A stretch of DNA of 64,000 nt. It comes from Acetobacterium tundrae (lineage in GTDB: Bacteria > Bacillota > Clostridia > Eubacteriales > Eubacteriaceae). Made by a program: the position numbers and the translations under genes. The first letter of the stretch is position 1, and each line of letters begins with the position of its first letter. This document shows positions 25,578 through 34,121 of the stretch, piece by piece. The DNA lies in NCBI RefSeq assembly GCF_008086615.1, contig NZ_RXYB01000001.1, forward strand, positions 186,001-250,000, read 5' to 3'. A model generated the notes under the pieces. The model was not told the DNA's origin. It saw only the letters and a program-made list of their open reading frames with translations, and did not search any database.

Positions 25578-27620
25578 ATGAAAATTAAAATGTTAAATAA
25601 TGAAACAATCAATAAAATTGCTGCCGGTGAGGTTATTATTCGACCCGTTTCGGTGGTTAAGGAATTAGTTGAAAATGCAATTGATGCCGGAGCAAATCAC
25701 ATCTCGGTTATGATCGAAGCCGGAGGAAAAAATCAAATTGTAATCAGAGACAATGGCTGCGGGGTTGCTTATAATGAAATACCTTTAGCTTTCAAACGGC
25801 ATGCGACCAGTAAATTAACAACTATTGATGATTTGGAAACCATCAATTCATTGGGATTTCGTGGGGAAGCTTTGTCCAGTGTTTCGGCAGTGGCCAGAGT
25901 ACAAGTAACAACCCGAAATGAAAATGAGGAAGTGGGAAGTTTTACTTCTTTTGAAGGTGGAATGCTTATTAATCAACGGGTGTGTTCTTACAACCAGGGG
26001 ACGGAAATAAAAGTTTGGGATCTTTTTTTTAATACGCCGGCACGAAGAAAACATATGGAAAAGGATAAAAAAGAAGAAGGCTTAATCCGTGATTTAATGA
26101 ATAAAATCGCATTGTCACATCCGAATATTGCATTTCAGGTAAAGTGTAACGGGCGTTCTGTTTTAGATACACCGGGTTCAGGAAAAGTAATAGATGTTGT
26201 AAATGTGCTATATGGGTGGGAAGAGGGGAACAATCTGATTGCCATTGATTATGAAAACAGTCCCATGAAGCTGGGTGGTTACATCGGTAATCTTAAGATG
26301 ATGCGAAATCACCGTGAGGATCAAATATTTTTTATCAACGGACGTTATATCAAGAATCCTCAATTAGCCCAGGCTTTGGATGAAGCCTACATGGGTTACA
26401 CCATGAAGCACCAACATCCTTTTGGTATTATTTTTATAGAACTTCCTGGCAGAATGTTGGATATTAATATCCATCCCGCAAAAACTGAAATAAAAATATT
26501 AAACGAAAGTTTAATTTGTCTGTTATTTAAACAGGGAATACGGGAAACTTTGCGCGGAGCAAATTTAGTGGTGAATATTGGGGATGGAAAAGAACAGCTT
26601 TCAGAAAAAGAAATGACACAAATTATCAATAAGATAGAAATAGACAAAAAAATAGAAAATTCGAGTGCTGATATTATCAAAAAGAAGACAAAAGATGATC
26701 AGTGTTCCCCCGATAGGGATAAAATGCAAAAACAGACTGGATCAAATTTCAATGACCGGATGATAAAAATCGAAGAAAAAGCTCAGGTTCATATTGCCCA
26801 AATAGATCCAATCGTAACGAATTCTAAAGACGTCACTCATCAATCGCAGAATGAATCCAGTAAAGCTGATAAAGATCGAGAAATGTCGAATAAAAACGAG
26901 ACGCTTTTCTTCGAATCGAAGATCAATCAAAAAAACAGCGAAAGTGTATTTGAAAAAACCAATACGTTTATAGTCAGGGATCAAGCGCCGACCAGTAAAA
27001 AGGAGAACCTTCCGGATTTGTTGAAAATGAAAATTGTCGGCCAATTGTTCAATGGTTATATCCTTTTGGAAGGAATGAAAGAGATTTATCTGATTGATCA
27101 GCATGCCGCTCATGAAGCTTTCCTCACCCAAGAGTTGGAAGGACTTTTTAAAAGCGGTGGTTTAATACCCAGCCAGGGACTGGTAACACCGATTCCCGTT
27201 AAAATAAGGCCCAAAGATTTAGACGGAGTAAGAAATGCATTGGCATTCTATAAAAAGATAGGTTATGAATGCGAGGTCTTTGGCGAAGATAGTTTACTGG
27301 TTCGCAGTGTGCCGGTACTAATGGGTGAACCGCAAACCATTGAGTTACTAAAAAGTGCAATTGATGAGAATATATGCGATACGGATGAAGAATATTCTGG
27401 CTCAGATAATGTGGTTTCGCTTAGAATAAAGAATAAATTAATCAGTATGGCATGTAAAGCGGCTATAAAGGGTGGACAACCACTCACGCAGGCAGAAATT
27501 CAGCAACTATTGACTGATTTGATGCGACTGGACAATCCCTTTACCTGCCCGCATGGCCGACCCATCATCACGCGGCTTAAGGAATATGAATTAATGAAGT
27601 TATTTAAACGGGTGATATGA
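25578..27620 (+). CDS. mutL: DNA mismatch repair protein MutL
   Basis: From ATG 25578 the product has 680 residues. The N-terminal GHKL ATPase shows ELVENAIDAGA, DNGCGV and GFRGEALSS; a charged linker covers about 340-470; the C-terminal dimerisation domain has the endonuclease signature DQHAAHE (507-513), ACKAAIKGG and CPHGRP. In DQHA-x2-E-x4-E the last Glu is Gln with a Glu one residue later. No ribosome site precedes the ATG, and the promoter abuts it. mutS is not in the window. miaA follows directly. Confidence 0.95.
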   Translation: MKIKMLNNETINKIAAGEVIIRPVSVVKELVENAIDAGANHISVMIEAGGKNQIVIRDNGCGVAYNEIPLAFKRHATSKLTTIDDLETINSLGFRGEALSSVSAVARVQVTTRNENEEVGSFTSFEGGMLINQRVCSYNQGTEIKVWDLFFNTPARRKHMEKDKKEEGLIRDLMNKIALSHPNIAFQVKCNGRSVLDTPGSGKVIDVVNVLYGWEEGNNLIAIDYENSPMKLGGYIGNLKMMRNHREDQIFFINGRYIKNPQLAQALDEAYMGYTMKHQHPFGIIFIELPGRMLDINIHPAKTEIKILNESLICLLFKQGIRETLRGANLVVNIGDGKEQLSEKEMTQIINKIEIDKKIENSSADIIKKKTKDDQCSPDRDKMQKQTGSNFNDRMIKIEEKAQVHIAQIDPIVTNSKDVTHQSQNESSKADKDREMSNKNETLFFESKINQKNSESVFEKTNTFIVRDQAPTSKKENLPDLLKMKIVGQLFNGYILLEGMKEIYLIDQHAAHEAFLTQELEGLFKSGGLIPSQGLVTPIPVKIRPKDLDGVRNALAFYKKIGYECEVFGEDSLLVRSVPVLMGEPQTIELLKSAIDENICDTDEEYSGSDNVVSLRIKNKLISMACKAAIKGGQPLTQAEIQQLLTDLMRLDNPFTCPHGRPIITRLKEYELMKLFKRVI

Positions 27621-28571
27621 ATGGCTATCAACAAACCGAAAATTCTTGTTTTGGTTGGACCAACAGCGAGTGGTAAGACGGCTCTGGGAGTGGCGCTTGC
27701 AAAAAAACTAAATGGTGAAATTATTTCGGCTGATTCCATGCAGATCTATAAATACATGACAATTGGAACGGCAAAAGTAACGACTGAGGAAATGCAGGGC
27801 GTGCCCCATCATCTTGTAGATTTCGTTTCACCTGACGAGGAGTTTAGCGTTGCAAAATTCAAAGAAGCGGCATTAAAATCTATCGAAACTATTATAGGAA
27901 GGAGAAAACTTCCCATTATCGTCGGCGGAACGGGCTTGTACATCAATAGTCTGACGCTTCCTTGGGATTTTCAGAAAAATGACGGCAATGAAGAAATTAG
28001 GCAAAGGTTGAAGGCCGAAGCAGAAGTCTTTGGCAAGCATGCTCTATACGAGCGGTTAAAGAACGTGGATCCGATCACTGCCGAAACGGTCCATCCCAAT
28101 AATTTAAATCGAGTCATCCGGGCATTGGAAATTTATGAAATTAACGGAAAGCCGAAATCATATTTTGACGAAAAAACAAAAACGCAGGAAGTCCCATATG
28201 ATTATGTGATGATTGGTTTGAAATGGCCGAGAGAAATTCTGTATGATCGAATTAATCGACGTATTGACCTGATGATTGAGACGGGTTTAATAGAAGAGGC
28301 TCAAATGCTTCTCAATCGTGGATACAAGTGGAATCTAACGGCACTTAAGGCCATCGGTTATAAGGAATTAAGGCCTTATCTTCAGGGCGAAACATCGTTG
28401 GAAGAGGCAGTAACCATCTTAAAACGCGATTCTCGTCATTATGCCAAAAGACAAATGACCTGGTTTCGCAAGGCTGAACGCATTCACTGGATTGAAATGA
28501 GTGAAGATAAGAAACTCGAAATGCTTTTGGAAGAGTGCCTCACTGTGATCGCTTCACAGATTAGCGAATAG
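27621..28571 (+). CDS. miaA: tRNA dimethylallyltransferase MiaA
   Basis: The 316-residue enzyme transfers a dimethylallyl group to A37 of tRNAs reading UNN codons. The P-loop is VGPTASGKTALG, followed by ISADSMQIYKYM and VGGTGLYINSL; RQMTWFRKAERIHW sits at the C-terminus. Its ATG begins at the base after the mutL stop, so translation is almost certainly coupled. Usual neighbour hfq is absent. Confidence 0.98.
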   Translation: MAINKPKILVLVGPTASGKTALGVALAKKLNGEIISADSMQIYKYMTIGTAKVTTEEMQGVPHHLVDFVSPDEEFSVAKFKEAALKSIETIIGRRKLPIIVGGTGLYINSLTLPWDFQKNDGNEEIRQRLKAEAEVFGKHALYERLKNVDPITAETVHPNNLNRVIRALEIYEINGKPKSYFDEKTKTQEVPYDYVMIGLKWPREILYDRINRRIDLMIETGLIEEAQMLLNRGYKWNLTALKAIGYKELRPYLQGETSLEEAVTILKRDSRHYAKRQMTWFRKAERIHWIEMSEDKKLEMLLEECLTVIASQISE

Positions 28572-28590
28572 TAACAAAGAAAAAAAGAAA

Positions 28591-29907
28591 GTGAGTATTT
28601 TTTTGATTAAAAGAAAAGACATTAAAGATTATCTAGAAAAAGATTTTAATATCTCGCAAGAAGTGATTGATTTTGTTGAAGAAATTGAAAATGAAATTGT
28701 AGAGCCATTAAATGATTTGAATTTAACGGCGGAATTTCATCAATATCGTGTTATTAAGGCCATGCAGCGGGCGGGACTGAGTGAGCGGCATTTTGCCGTA
28801 GCCACTGGATATGGATATGATGATATCGGCCGGGAAGTTGTCGAAAAAATATATGCAGATGTTTTTGGAGCAGAAGATGCGTTGGTTCGGCCACATATTT
28901 CTTCCGGAACACATGCCATTTCCCTGGCACTTTACGGTGTTCTGAGACCGGGAGATCAGTTATTGGCGATAACAGGGTCTCCGTATGATACCATCCGGTC
29001 GGTAATTGGTTTAGAAGATAAATATCAGGGACTTGGTACCATTAAAGAATATGGAGTAACCTATGATCAGGTAGAATTATTGGAGGATGGAAGCTTTGAT
29101 GAGGAAGCGATTTTAAAGGCAATTACCCCCAATACAAAAATGATTTATCTGCAGCGATCCACTGGATACAGTTGGAGAAAAGCGGTAACGCTTGATGCAA
29201 TGGAAAAAATGATCACAAAAATACGGGCAGTCAAGTCAGAAGTGGTGGTCTTTGTTGATAATTGCTACGGTGAATTTTTAGATCGTGTTGAACCGGTATC
29301 GATTGGCGCAGATCTCATTGCCGGGTCGTTAATAAAAAACCCAGGCGGAGGGCTGGCTCCGACTGGCGGCTACGTTGCCGGTCGTTCAGATCTTGTCCAC
29401 TTGGCAGCTTGTCGCTTGTCGGCCCCTGGAATAGCCAGGGAAACGGGAGCTACCATGGGAATCAATCGAACCTTTCTGCAGGGATTGTTTTTGGCACCGA
29501 CAGTTGTTGCCCAGGCGATTAAATCGGCAATATTATTGGCGGCATGCTATAAAAAACTTGGCTTTGCGGTTTGTCCGGAGGTGACGGATTATCGCAGTGA
29601 TATTATTCAAAGTGTGCGTTTGAACACCGGCGAAGGGGTGAAAATATTTTGCCGGGCGATTCAAGAGGCAGCACCAGTAGACAGCCACTTAACACCGGAA
29701 CCATGGAATATGCCAGGATATGCGGATCCCATTATTATGGCTGCAGGAGCATTTATTCAAGGATCTTCTATTGAACTTTCAGCTGACGCACCCATGCGGG
29801 AACCCTACATTGTTTATTTTCAGGGGGGCTTAACGCATTATCATGGGAAGTTGGGGATCTTATTAAGCTTGCAAAGATTATGGGATAAAAAACTCATTAT
29901 AATATGA
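28591..29907 (+). CDS. PLP-dependent enzyme of the methionine gamma-lyase-like / aluminium-resistance family (YnbB-like)
   Basis: A 438-residue fold-type I protein read from GTG 28591. It contains HISSGTHAISLALYGVLRPGD for cofactor binding, FVDNCYGEFLD with the PLP aspartate-type motif, and the Schiff-base lysine in AGSLIKNPGGGLAPTGGYVAG. The family lies next to miaA/hfq/glnR in many Firmicutes, as YnbB does in Bacillus, and is called aluminium-resistance protein or cystathionine beta-lyase-like; its physiological reaction is not established. Confidence 0.9.
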   Translation: MSIFLIKRKDIKDYLEKDFNISQEVIDFVEEIENEIVEPLNDLNLTAEFHQYRVIKAMQRAGLSERHFAVATGYGYDDIGREVVEKIYADVFGAEDALVRPHISSGTHAISLALYGVLRPGDQLLAITGSPYDTIRSVIGLEDKYQGLGTIKEYGVTYDQVELLEDGSFDEEAILKAITPNTKMIYLQRSTGYSWRKAVTLDAMEKMITKIRAVKSEVVVFVDNCYGEFLDRVEPVSIGADLIAGSLIKNPGGGLAPTGGYVAGRSDLVHLAACRLSAPGIARETGATMGINRTFLQGLFLAPTVVAQAIKSAILLAACYKKLGFAVCPEVTDYRSDIIQSVRLNTGEGVKIFCRAIQEAAPVDSHLTPEPWNMPGYADPIIMAAGAFIQGSSIELSADAPMREPYIVYFQGGLTHYHGKLGILLSLQRLWDKKLIII

Positions 29908-29951
29908 TTAGAATGAATTTTTAGTGGTATAATTTAGAAAGGATACAATTT

Positions 29952-30554
29952 ATGATAACTAAGGAAAAAATTGAGCGAATTAATACCCTCGCAAATAAAA
30001 AAAAGACAATGGTTTTAACTGAAGAAGAACGAGCAGAACAACAATCTCTTCGAGTTGAATATCTTCAGGCAGTCAGAAGAAATTTTAGAGATCAATTAGA
30101 TAATATTACAATTGTGGATGAACCACAATGTGATAAAAATAAAGGAGGAACTAAAATGGAAAAAGATGATAACAAGCGTATTTATGAAAATGCGGAAGAC
30201 GCAGCGATGAAGCAAAAAGGTGAACCTGGCGGTGAAGATTCAATATATTACGCAGCTGAAGAAGCGGGAGAAAAAAACAAAACAAATATCCATGAAGTTA
30301 TGGCCGGTCCAAAAGATGAAACTGAATATGAAGAATCCTTTATAAAGGAATATCCTCAAAAAAGTGTTTCACCAAAAGAAGAGCATTCAGAGCGGATTTA
30401 TGAAAATGCCCAGGATGCAGCGATGAAGCAAAAGGGTGAAGCTGGCGGTGAAGATTTGAGTTATCACGTGGCTGAAGAAGCAGGAGAAAAAAATAAAACA
30501 AATATCCATGAAGTCATGGCAGGTTCAAATGATGAAACAAACAAAGCAGACTAG
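29952..30554 (+). CDS. DUF896 (YnzC-like) domain fused to a duplicated 44-residue unit
   Basis: Residues 1-57 (ITKEKIERINTLANKKK, then LTEEERAEQQSLR and YLQAVRRNFRDQL) are a DUF896/YnzC helical hairpin. After a short linker two 44-residue units, 76-119 and 148-191, are 38/44 identical; each starts RIYENA, has DAAMKQKGE and GGED in the middle and ends TNIHEVMAG. They are joined by an acidic spacer. Met69 (30156) is preceded by AAAGGAGGAA at 30141-30150, a perfect internal ribosome site, so a 132-residue second product containing only the repeats is likely. The repeat family is unknown to me. Confidence 0.85.
   Translation: MITKEKIERINTLANKKKTMVLTEEERAEQQSLRVEYLQAVRRNFRDQLDNITIVDEPQCDKNKGGTKMEKDDNKRIYENAEDAAMKQKGEPGGEDSIYYAAEEAGEKNKTNIHEVMAGPKDETEYEESFIKEYPQKSVSPKEEHSERIYENAQDAAMKQKGEAGGEDLSYHVAEEAGEKNKTNIHEVMAGSNDETNKAD
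30141..30158 (+). promoter_or_regulatory. Internal ribosome binding site and in-frame ATG within the DUF896 fusion
   Basis: AAAGGAGGAA stands seven bases from ATG 30156, in frame with the host gene. It is stronger than the site at the gene's own start. Confidence 0.75.
30177..30524 (+). repeat. Tandem-like duplicated 132-bp coding repeat
   Basis: Unit 1 is 30177-30308, unit 2 is 30393-30524, separated by 84 bp of unrelated spacer. The encoded units differ at 6 of 44 positions. Confidence 0.85.
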
Positions 30555-30573
30555 TTAGGGAGAATATAGAGTG

Positions 30574-32007
30574 ATGAGTACTGAGGAAAAAGAAAAAACA
30601 CCAGGAATATTGCTGCAGGAACAGCTGACAAAAAAATGGGAAATTGCATGGAATGATTTAAATGAAGAGGAAACTCATAAAATGAAGGTAATCAGTGATG
30701 AGTACCTTTCATATCTGACAAGTGGAAAAACCGAACGCCAATGTGTGGAAATCAGTGCAAAAATGGCAGAAAAAGCCGGATTCAAACCACTGGATGATTA
30801 CAAAAAAAGTGGTGGAATCATAGCTGGTGACAAAATTTACATGGTACATAAGGGAAAGACGATTGCATTATTTATTGCCGGTGTAGACTCAATTGAAAAC
30901 GGCATGGCTATTGTAGGTGCCCATATCGATGCGCCCCGTTTGGATTTAAAACCCACGCCCCTTTATGAAAGTGACGATATGGCTTTTTTCAAGACCCATT
31001 ACTATGGCGGCATAAAAAAGTATCATTGGGTTACCATTCCACTGGCAATACATGGAACGGTGGTTAAAAAAGATGGAGAAACTATTAATATTTCCATCGG
31101 TGAAGCACCGACGGATCCTGTTTTTTGTATCACTGATTTATTGCCTCATCTATCCCAGGAGCAAAATGCAAAAAAAATGAATGAAGGCATAACCGGAGAA
31201 GGCTTGAATATTATCGTTGGAAGTCAGCCTTATAAAGAGAAGGATCTGAAAGAAGGTGTGAAGCTAAATATTTTAAATATTCTTCACGAAAAATATGGTA
31301 TGGTGGAGGAAGATTTTGCAACAGCAGAATTAGAAGTCGTTCCGGCAGGTGCTGCGCGTAATGTGGGCTTTGATGAAAGTTTGGTGGGCAGTTACGGTCA
31401 GGATGATCGAATCTGCGCATATACAGCACTCAAGGCAATACTTGAACGTGATAATCCTAAACGAACACTTTGTGTTATTCTAGCAGATAAAGAAGAAATC
31501 GGGAGCTGCGGAAATACCGGTATGCATTCTCTCTTTTTTGAAAATTCTGTTGCAGAAATGATTGATCTTATGAATATTGAGAAACCGGAAATGGTGGTTC
31601 GACGTTGTTTAATGAATTCAGAAATGCTTTCTGCAGATGTTACAGCTGGTGTCGATCCGAATTTTTCAGGAACACACGATAAAAATAATGCACCGTATAT
31701 TGGAAAGGGAATTGTCCTTTCGAAATATGGCGGATCGCGTGGTAAATCCGGTTCAAATGACGCTCATGCAGAGTTTATGGGAAAAATGAGAAAAACATTG
31801 GATAATGCAGGTGTGGTTTGGCAAATGGGTGAACTTGGCCGCGTGGATCTTGGCGGCGGAGGGACCATCGCCTATATATTAGCAAAATATGGTATGGATG
31901 TGCTGGATTGCGGGCCCGCTTTATTAAGTATGCATGCGCCCTTTGAATTGGCATCAAAAGTCGATGTGTATATGTGTTATAAAGGATATAAAGCATTTTT
32001 GGTTTAA
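30574..32007 (+). CDS. M18-family metallo-aminopeptidase
   Basis: A dodecameric-type aspartyl aminopeptidase relative, 477 residues from ATG 30574 (a GTG precedes it directly). Zinc ligands and catalytic acids are seen in VGAHIDAPRLDLKP, ADKEEIGSCGNTG, and GSNDAHAEFM; LGGGGTIAYILAKYGM near the C-terminus completes the site. It removes N-terminal residues from peptides in the cytoplasm. It follows the DUF896 fusion by 19 bp. Confidence 0.95.
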   Translation: MSTEEKEKTPGILLQEQLTKKWEIAWNDLNEEETHKMKVISDEYLSYLTSGKTERQCVEISAKMAEKAGFKPLDDYKKSGGIIAGDKIYMVHKGKTIALFIAGVDSIENGMAIVGAHIDAPRLDLKPTPLYESDDMAFFKTHYYGGIKKYHWVTIPLAIHGTVVKKDGETINISIGEAPTDPVFCITDLLPHLSQEQNAKKMNEGITGEGLNIIVGSQPYKEKDLKEGVKLNILNILHEKYGMVEEDFATAELEVVPAGAARNVGFDESLVGSYGQDDRICAYTALKAILERDNPKRTLCVILADKEEIGSCGNTGMHSLFFENSVAEMIDLMNIEKPEMVVRRCLMNSEMLSADVTAGVDPNFSGTHDKNNAPYIGKGIVLSKYGGSRGKSGSNDAHAEFMGKMRKTLDNAGVVWQMGELGRVDLGGGGTIAYILAKYGMDVLDCGPALLSMHAPFELASKVDVYMCYKGYKAFLV

Positions 32008-32065
32008 TGCCTAAAAGCATAATTATGTGGCAATTGAAATATTAGTTGATAGTATTACCTTCTGT

Positions 32066-32099
32066 GTGGGATGCTCGTTAAAGAGTTTCCCACTTTTTT
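32066..32099 (+). terminator. Intrinsic terminator after the aminopeptidase gene
   Basis: GTGGGA (32066-32071) pairs with TCCCAC (32088-32093), followed by TTTTTTA. Confidence 0.85.
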
Positions 32100-32225
32100 A
32101 TTTCAGCGAACTTTTTTGAGAAGGTATGACACATGAATTTTCTTAATGAGAATTTTAGGAAACTTGTGTAAAATAGTTAAGTCATCTGGTAGGATGTGAA
32201 TAATATTAATATTAGGAGGCTCACA

Positions 32226-32933
32226 TTGAAAGAAAAGTCTGTCAGTCACGCTTCTCTTAAAGAAATGCCAGAGGATGAGCGACCGCAAGAAAAAATGATG
32301 CAATTTGGTGCAAAAAGTTTAAGTAATGCGGAACTGCTGGCTATTATTATACGTACGGGTACTCGAGAAGCAACTTCGATAGAAGTTGGCCGGAAGATCA
32401 TGCAGTATTTAGACAATGATCTATCATATTTTCATCAAGTGGATATTCTGGAATTACAAAGAAATCCAAATTTAGCAGGAATTGGCATCGTCAAAGCCTG
32501 CCAAATTAAAGCAGCGATTGAGCTGGGCCTTCGAATGAAACAAAAGGATATCGTTGATGTTAAAATCACATCGCCTCAGGATATTGCCGATTTATTAATG
32601 GAAGAAATGCAGTACTTAAAACAGGAGTGCTTTAAGATTATTCTTTTAGATACAAAAAATAAAGTTATAAAAGTTGAGGGCATCAGTATGGGGATACTCA
32701 ATGCTTCCCTGGTTCATCCCCGGGAAGTCTTTGTTAAAGCAATCAGGCAACACTCGGCAGCGATTGTTTTGGCCCATAATCATCCATCAGGGGATCCAGA
32801 ACCAAGTCTGGAAGACAAAAATATTACCAAAAGACTATGCGATGCCGGTGAGTTGTTGGGAATTCCTGTTTTGGATCATATTGTTATTGGGCGTGGAACC
32901 TATTTAAGCTTTAAACAGGAAAAACTGATTTAA
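32226..32933 (+). CDS. radC: RadC / JAB1-MPN domain protein
   Basis: I take TTG 32226 as start (235 residues) since AGGAGG lies six bases upstream and homology begins there; a longer in-frame extension has no ribosome site. An N-terminal helix-hairpin-helix-like region (FGAKSLSNAELLAIIIRTG and NPNLAGIGIVKAC) precedes the JAMM motif HNHPSGDPEPSLED. RadC was named for DNA repair, but its true role is unsettled. The JAMM residues are intact, so metallo-hydrolase activity is possible. Confidence 0.95.
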   Translation: MKEKSVSHASLKEMPEDERPQEKMMQFGAKSLSNAELLAIIIRTGTREATSIEVGRKIMQYLDNDLSYFHQVDILELQRNPNLAGIGIVKACQIKAAIELGLRMKQKDIVDVKITSPQDIADLLMEEMQYLKQECFKIILLDTKNKVIKVEGISMGILNASLVHPREVFVKAIRQHSAAIVLAHNHPSGDPEPSLEDKNITKRLCDAGELLGIPVLDHIVIGRGTYLSFKQEKLI

Positions 32934-33025
32934 TCAAATAAAAGTGATATATGATGAAATATTTCTAATGAAATTTTTATTTTTTAGGGTATAATGTAGT
33001 TTGTGATTTTATTTATTATTTAGAA

Positions 33026-33125
33026 CTTTATTTGCGTAAGCAATCGCCAAATAGATGCTTGCACTCACTTGGTGATTGCTTATGAACGAAGAGAAACTTG
33101 CAAAGCATGTTTCTTGTGGTTTAAA
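33026..33125 (+). ncRNA. Structured intergenic element, copy A (upstream of the pseudouridine synthase)
   Basis: A 14-bp stem pairs TAAGCAATCGCCAA (33037-33050) with TTGGTGATTGCTTA (33069-33082), one G-U pair; a second hairpin pairs AAGAGAAACTTGC (33089-33101) with GCATGTTTCTT (33105-33115). A related element lies at 45829-45935. A TATAAT at 32990-32995 could start a transcript running through it. It may be a leader RNA, a small RNA or a dispersed repeat. The rest of the 266-bp gap shows nothing else I can name. Confidence 0.55.
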
Positions 33126-33199
33126 GCTGGTTTTTCAATAAATTATTTAGCAATTATAGTTCACCCGATCATCAAACAATTCACCAGGGAGGTATCGTT

Positions 33200-34108
33200 A
33201 TCGGTCTTGTTTATAAGTACCCTATTTTAGAAATCCATGAAGAATTATTACGTGAAGAATTAGTTAAGCGTTATGATTACTCCAGTCGATTAATTCGAGA
33301 AATTAAAAGAATTGGAAAAATTAGTTTGAATGGCAAAGAGTGTCAGCTTGGTGAAAAGATTAAAGCCGGGGACAATGTTGAAATTCAAATGCCTTGTGAA
33401 GCAATTGATGGGGAACCTGTATTAGGACAATTAGATATTGTATACGAAGATGATGAATTGTTAGTCATTAATAAACCAGCCTTTTGTGTGACACATCCGA
33501 CTAAAAGTCATCAGTTGGATACTTTAGCAAATTATATTAGCTATTATTGGATGAACAGTGGTGTATCTGCAAAAATTCGTTTTATAAACCGGCTGGATCG
33601 GGATACGACTGGGGTTGTAGCAATTGCAAAAAATAAATACGTTCACCATTATGTGCAAAAACAAATGAATGCGGGAAGCGTGAAAAAAGTGTATTATGCT
33701 TTTGTTAATGGAAAGCTTCCGAGTAAAGAAGGTGTTATCGATGCACCGATTGGACAACCTTTTGAAAATAGTATTCAACGAGTTGTAATGAATAAGGGAA
33801 AACCATCAATCACCCACTACAAAGTGCTTGAGGAGTATAATCAGGCATCTTTGGTAGAAGTGATTTTAGAAACCGGAAGAACCCATCAAATACGGGTTCA
33901 TCTGCATCATATCGGCAATCCGATTATCGGAGATCCTTTATATAATTGTGATGGGAATAAAAAAGAAAAACAATTTGGAATGTCACATCAGGCACTTCAT
34001 GCAAAATCGCTTAATTTATCTTTACCGATGAAGAAGCATTTGTATGTTGAAGCGGATCTGAATAATGAGTTGAAAGACCTTAGAAATCGTCTAAAAGAAT
34101 ATAAATAG
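33200..34108 (+). CDS. RluA/RluD-family 23S/tRNA pseudouridine synthase, apparent ATC start
   Basis: The catalytic domain is clear: INRLDRDTTGVVAIAK with the nucleophile Asp, ETGRTHQIRVHLHHIGNPIIGDPLY downstream. In-frame codons upstream of the first standard start (TTG 33326) encode an S4 domain (ILEIHEELLREELVKR, then SSRLIREIKRIGKISLNG), so translation must begin earlier. Between the previous stop at 33122 and TTG 33326 there is no ATG, GTG or TTG in frame. GGGAGG at 33187-33192 stands seven bases before ATC 33200, giving 302 residues, the family norm. The target uridine is unknown. Confidence 0.85.
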   Translation: MGLVYKYPILEIHEELLREELVKRYDYSSRLIREIKRIGKISLNGKECQLGEKIKAGDNVEIQMPCEAIDGEPVLGQLDIVYEDDELLVINKPAFCVTHPTKSHQLDTLANYISYYWMNSGVSAKIRFINRLDRDTTGVVAIAKNKYVHHYVQKQMNAGSVKKVYYAFVNGKLPSKEGVIDAPIGQPFENSIQRVVMNKGKPSITHYKVLEEYNQASLVEVILETGRTHQIRVHLHHIGNPIIGDPLYNCDGNKKEKQFGMSHQALHAKSLNLSLPMKKHLYVEADLNNELKDLRNRLKEYK

Positions 34109-34121
34109 AAAAGGTGAAAGA

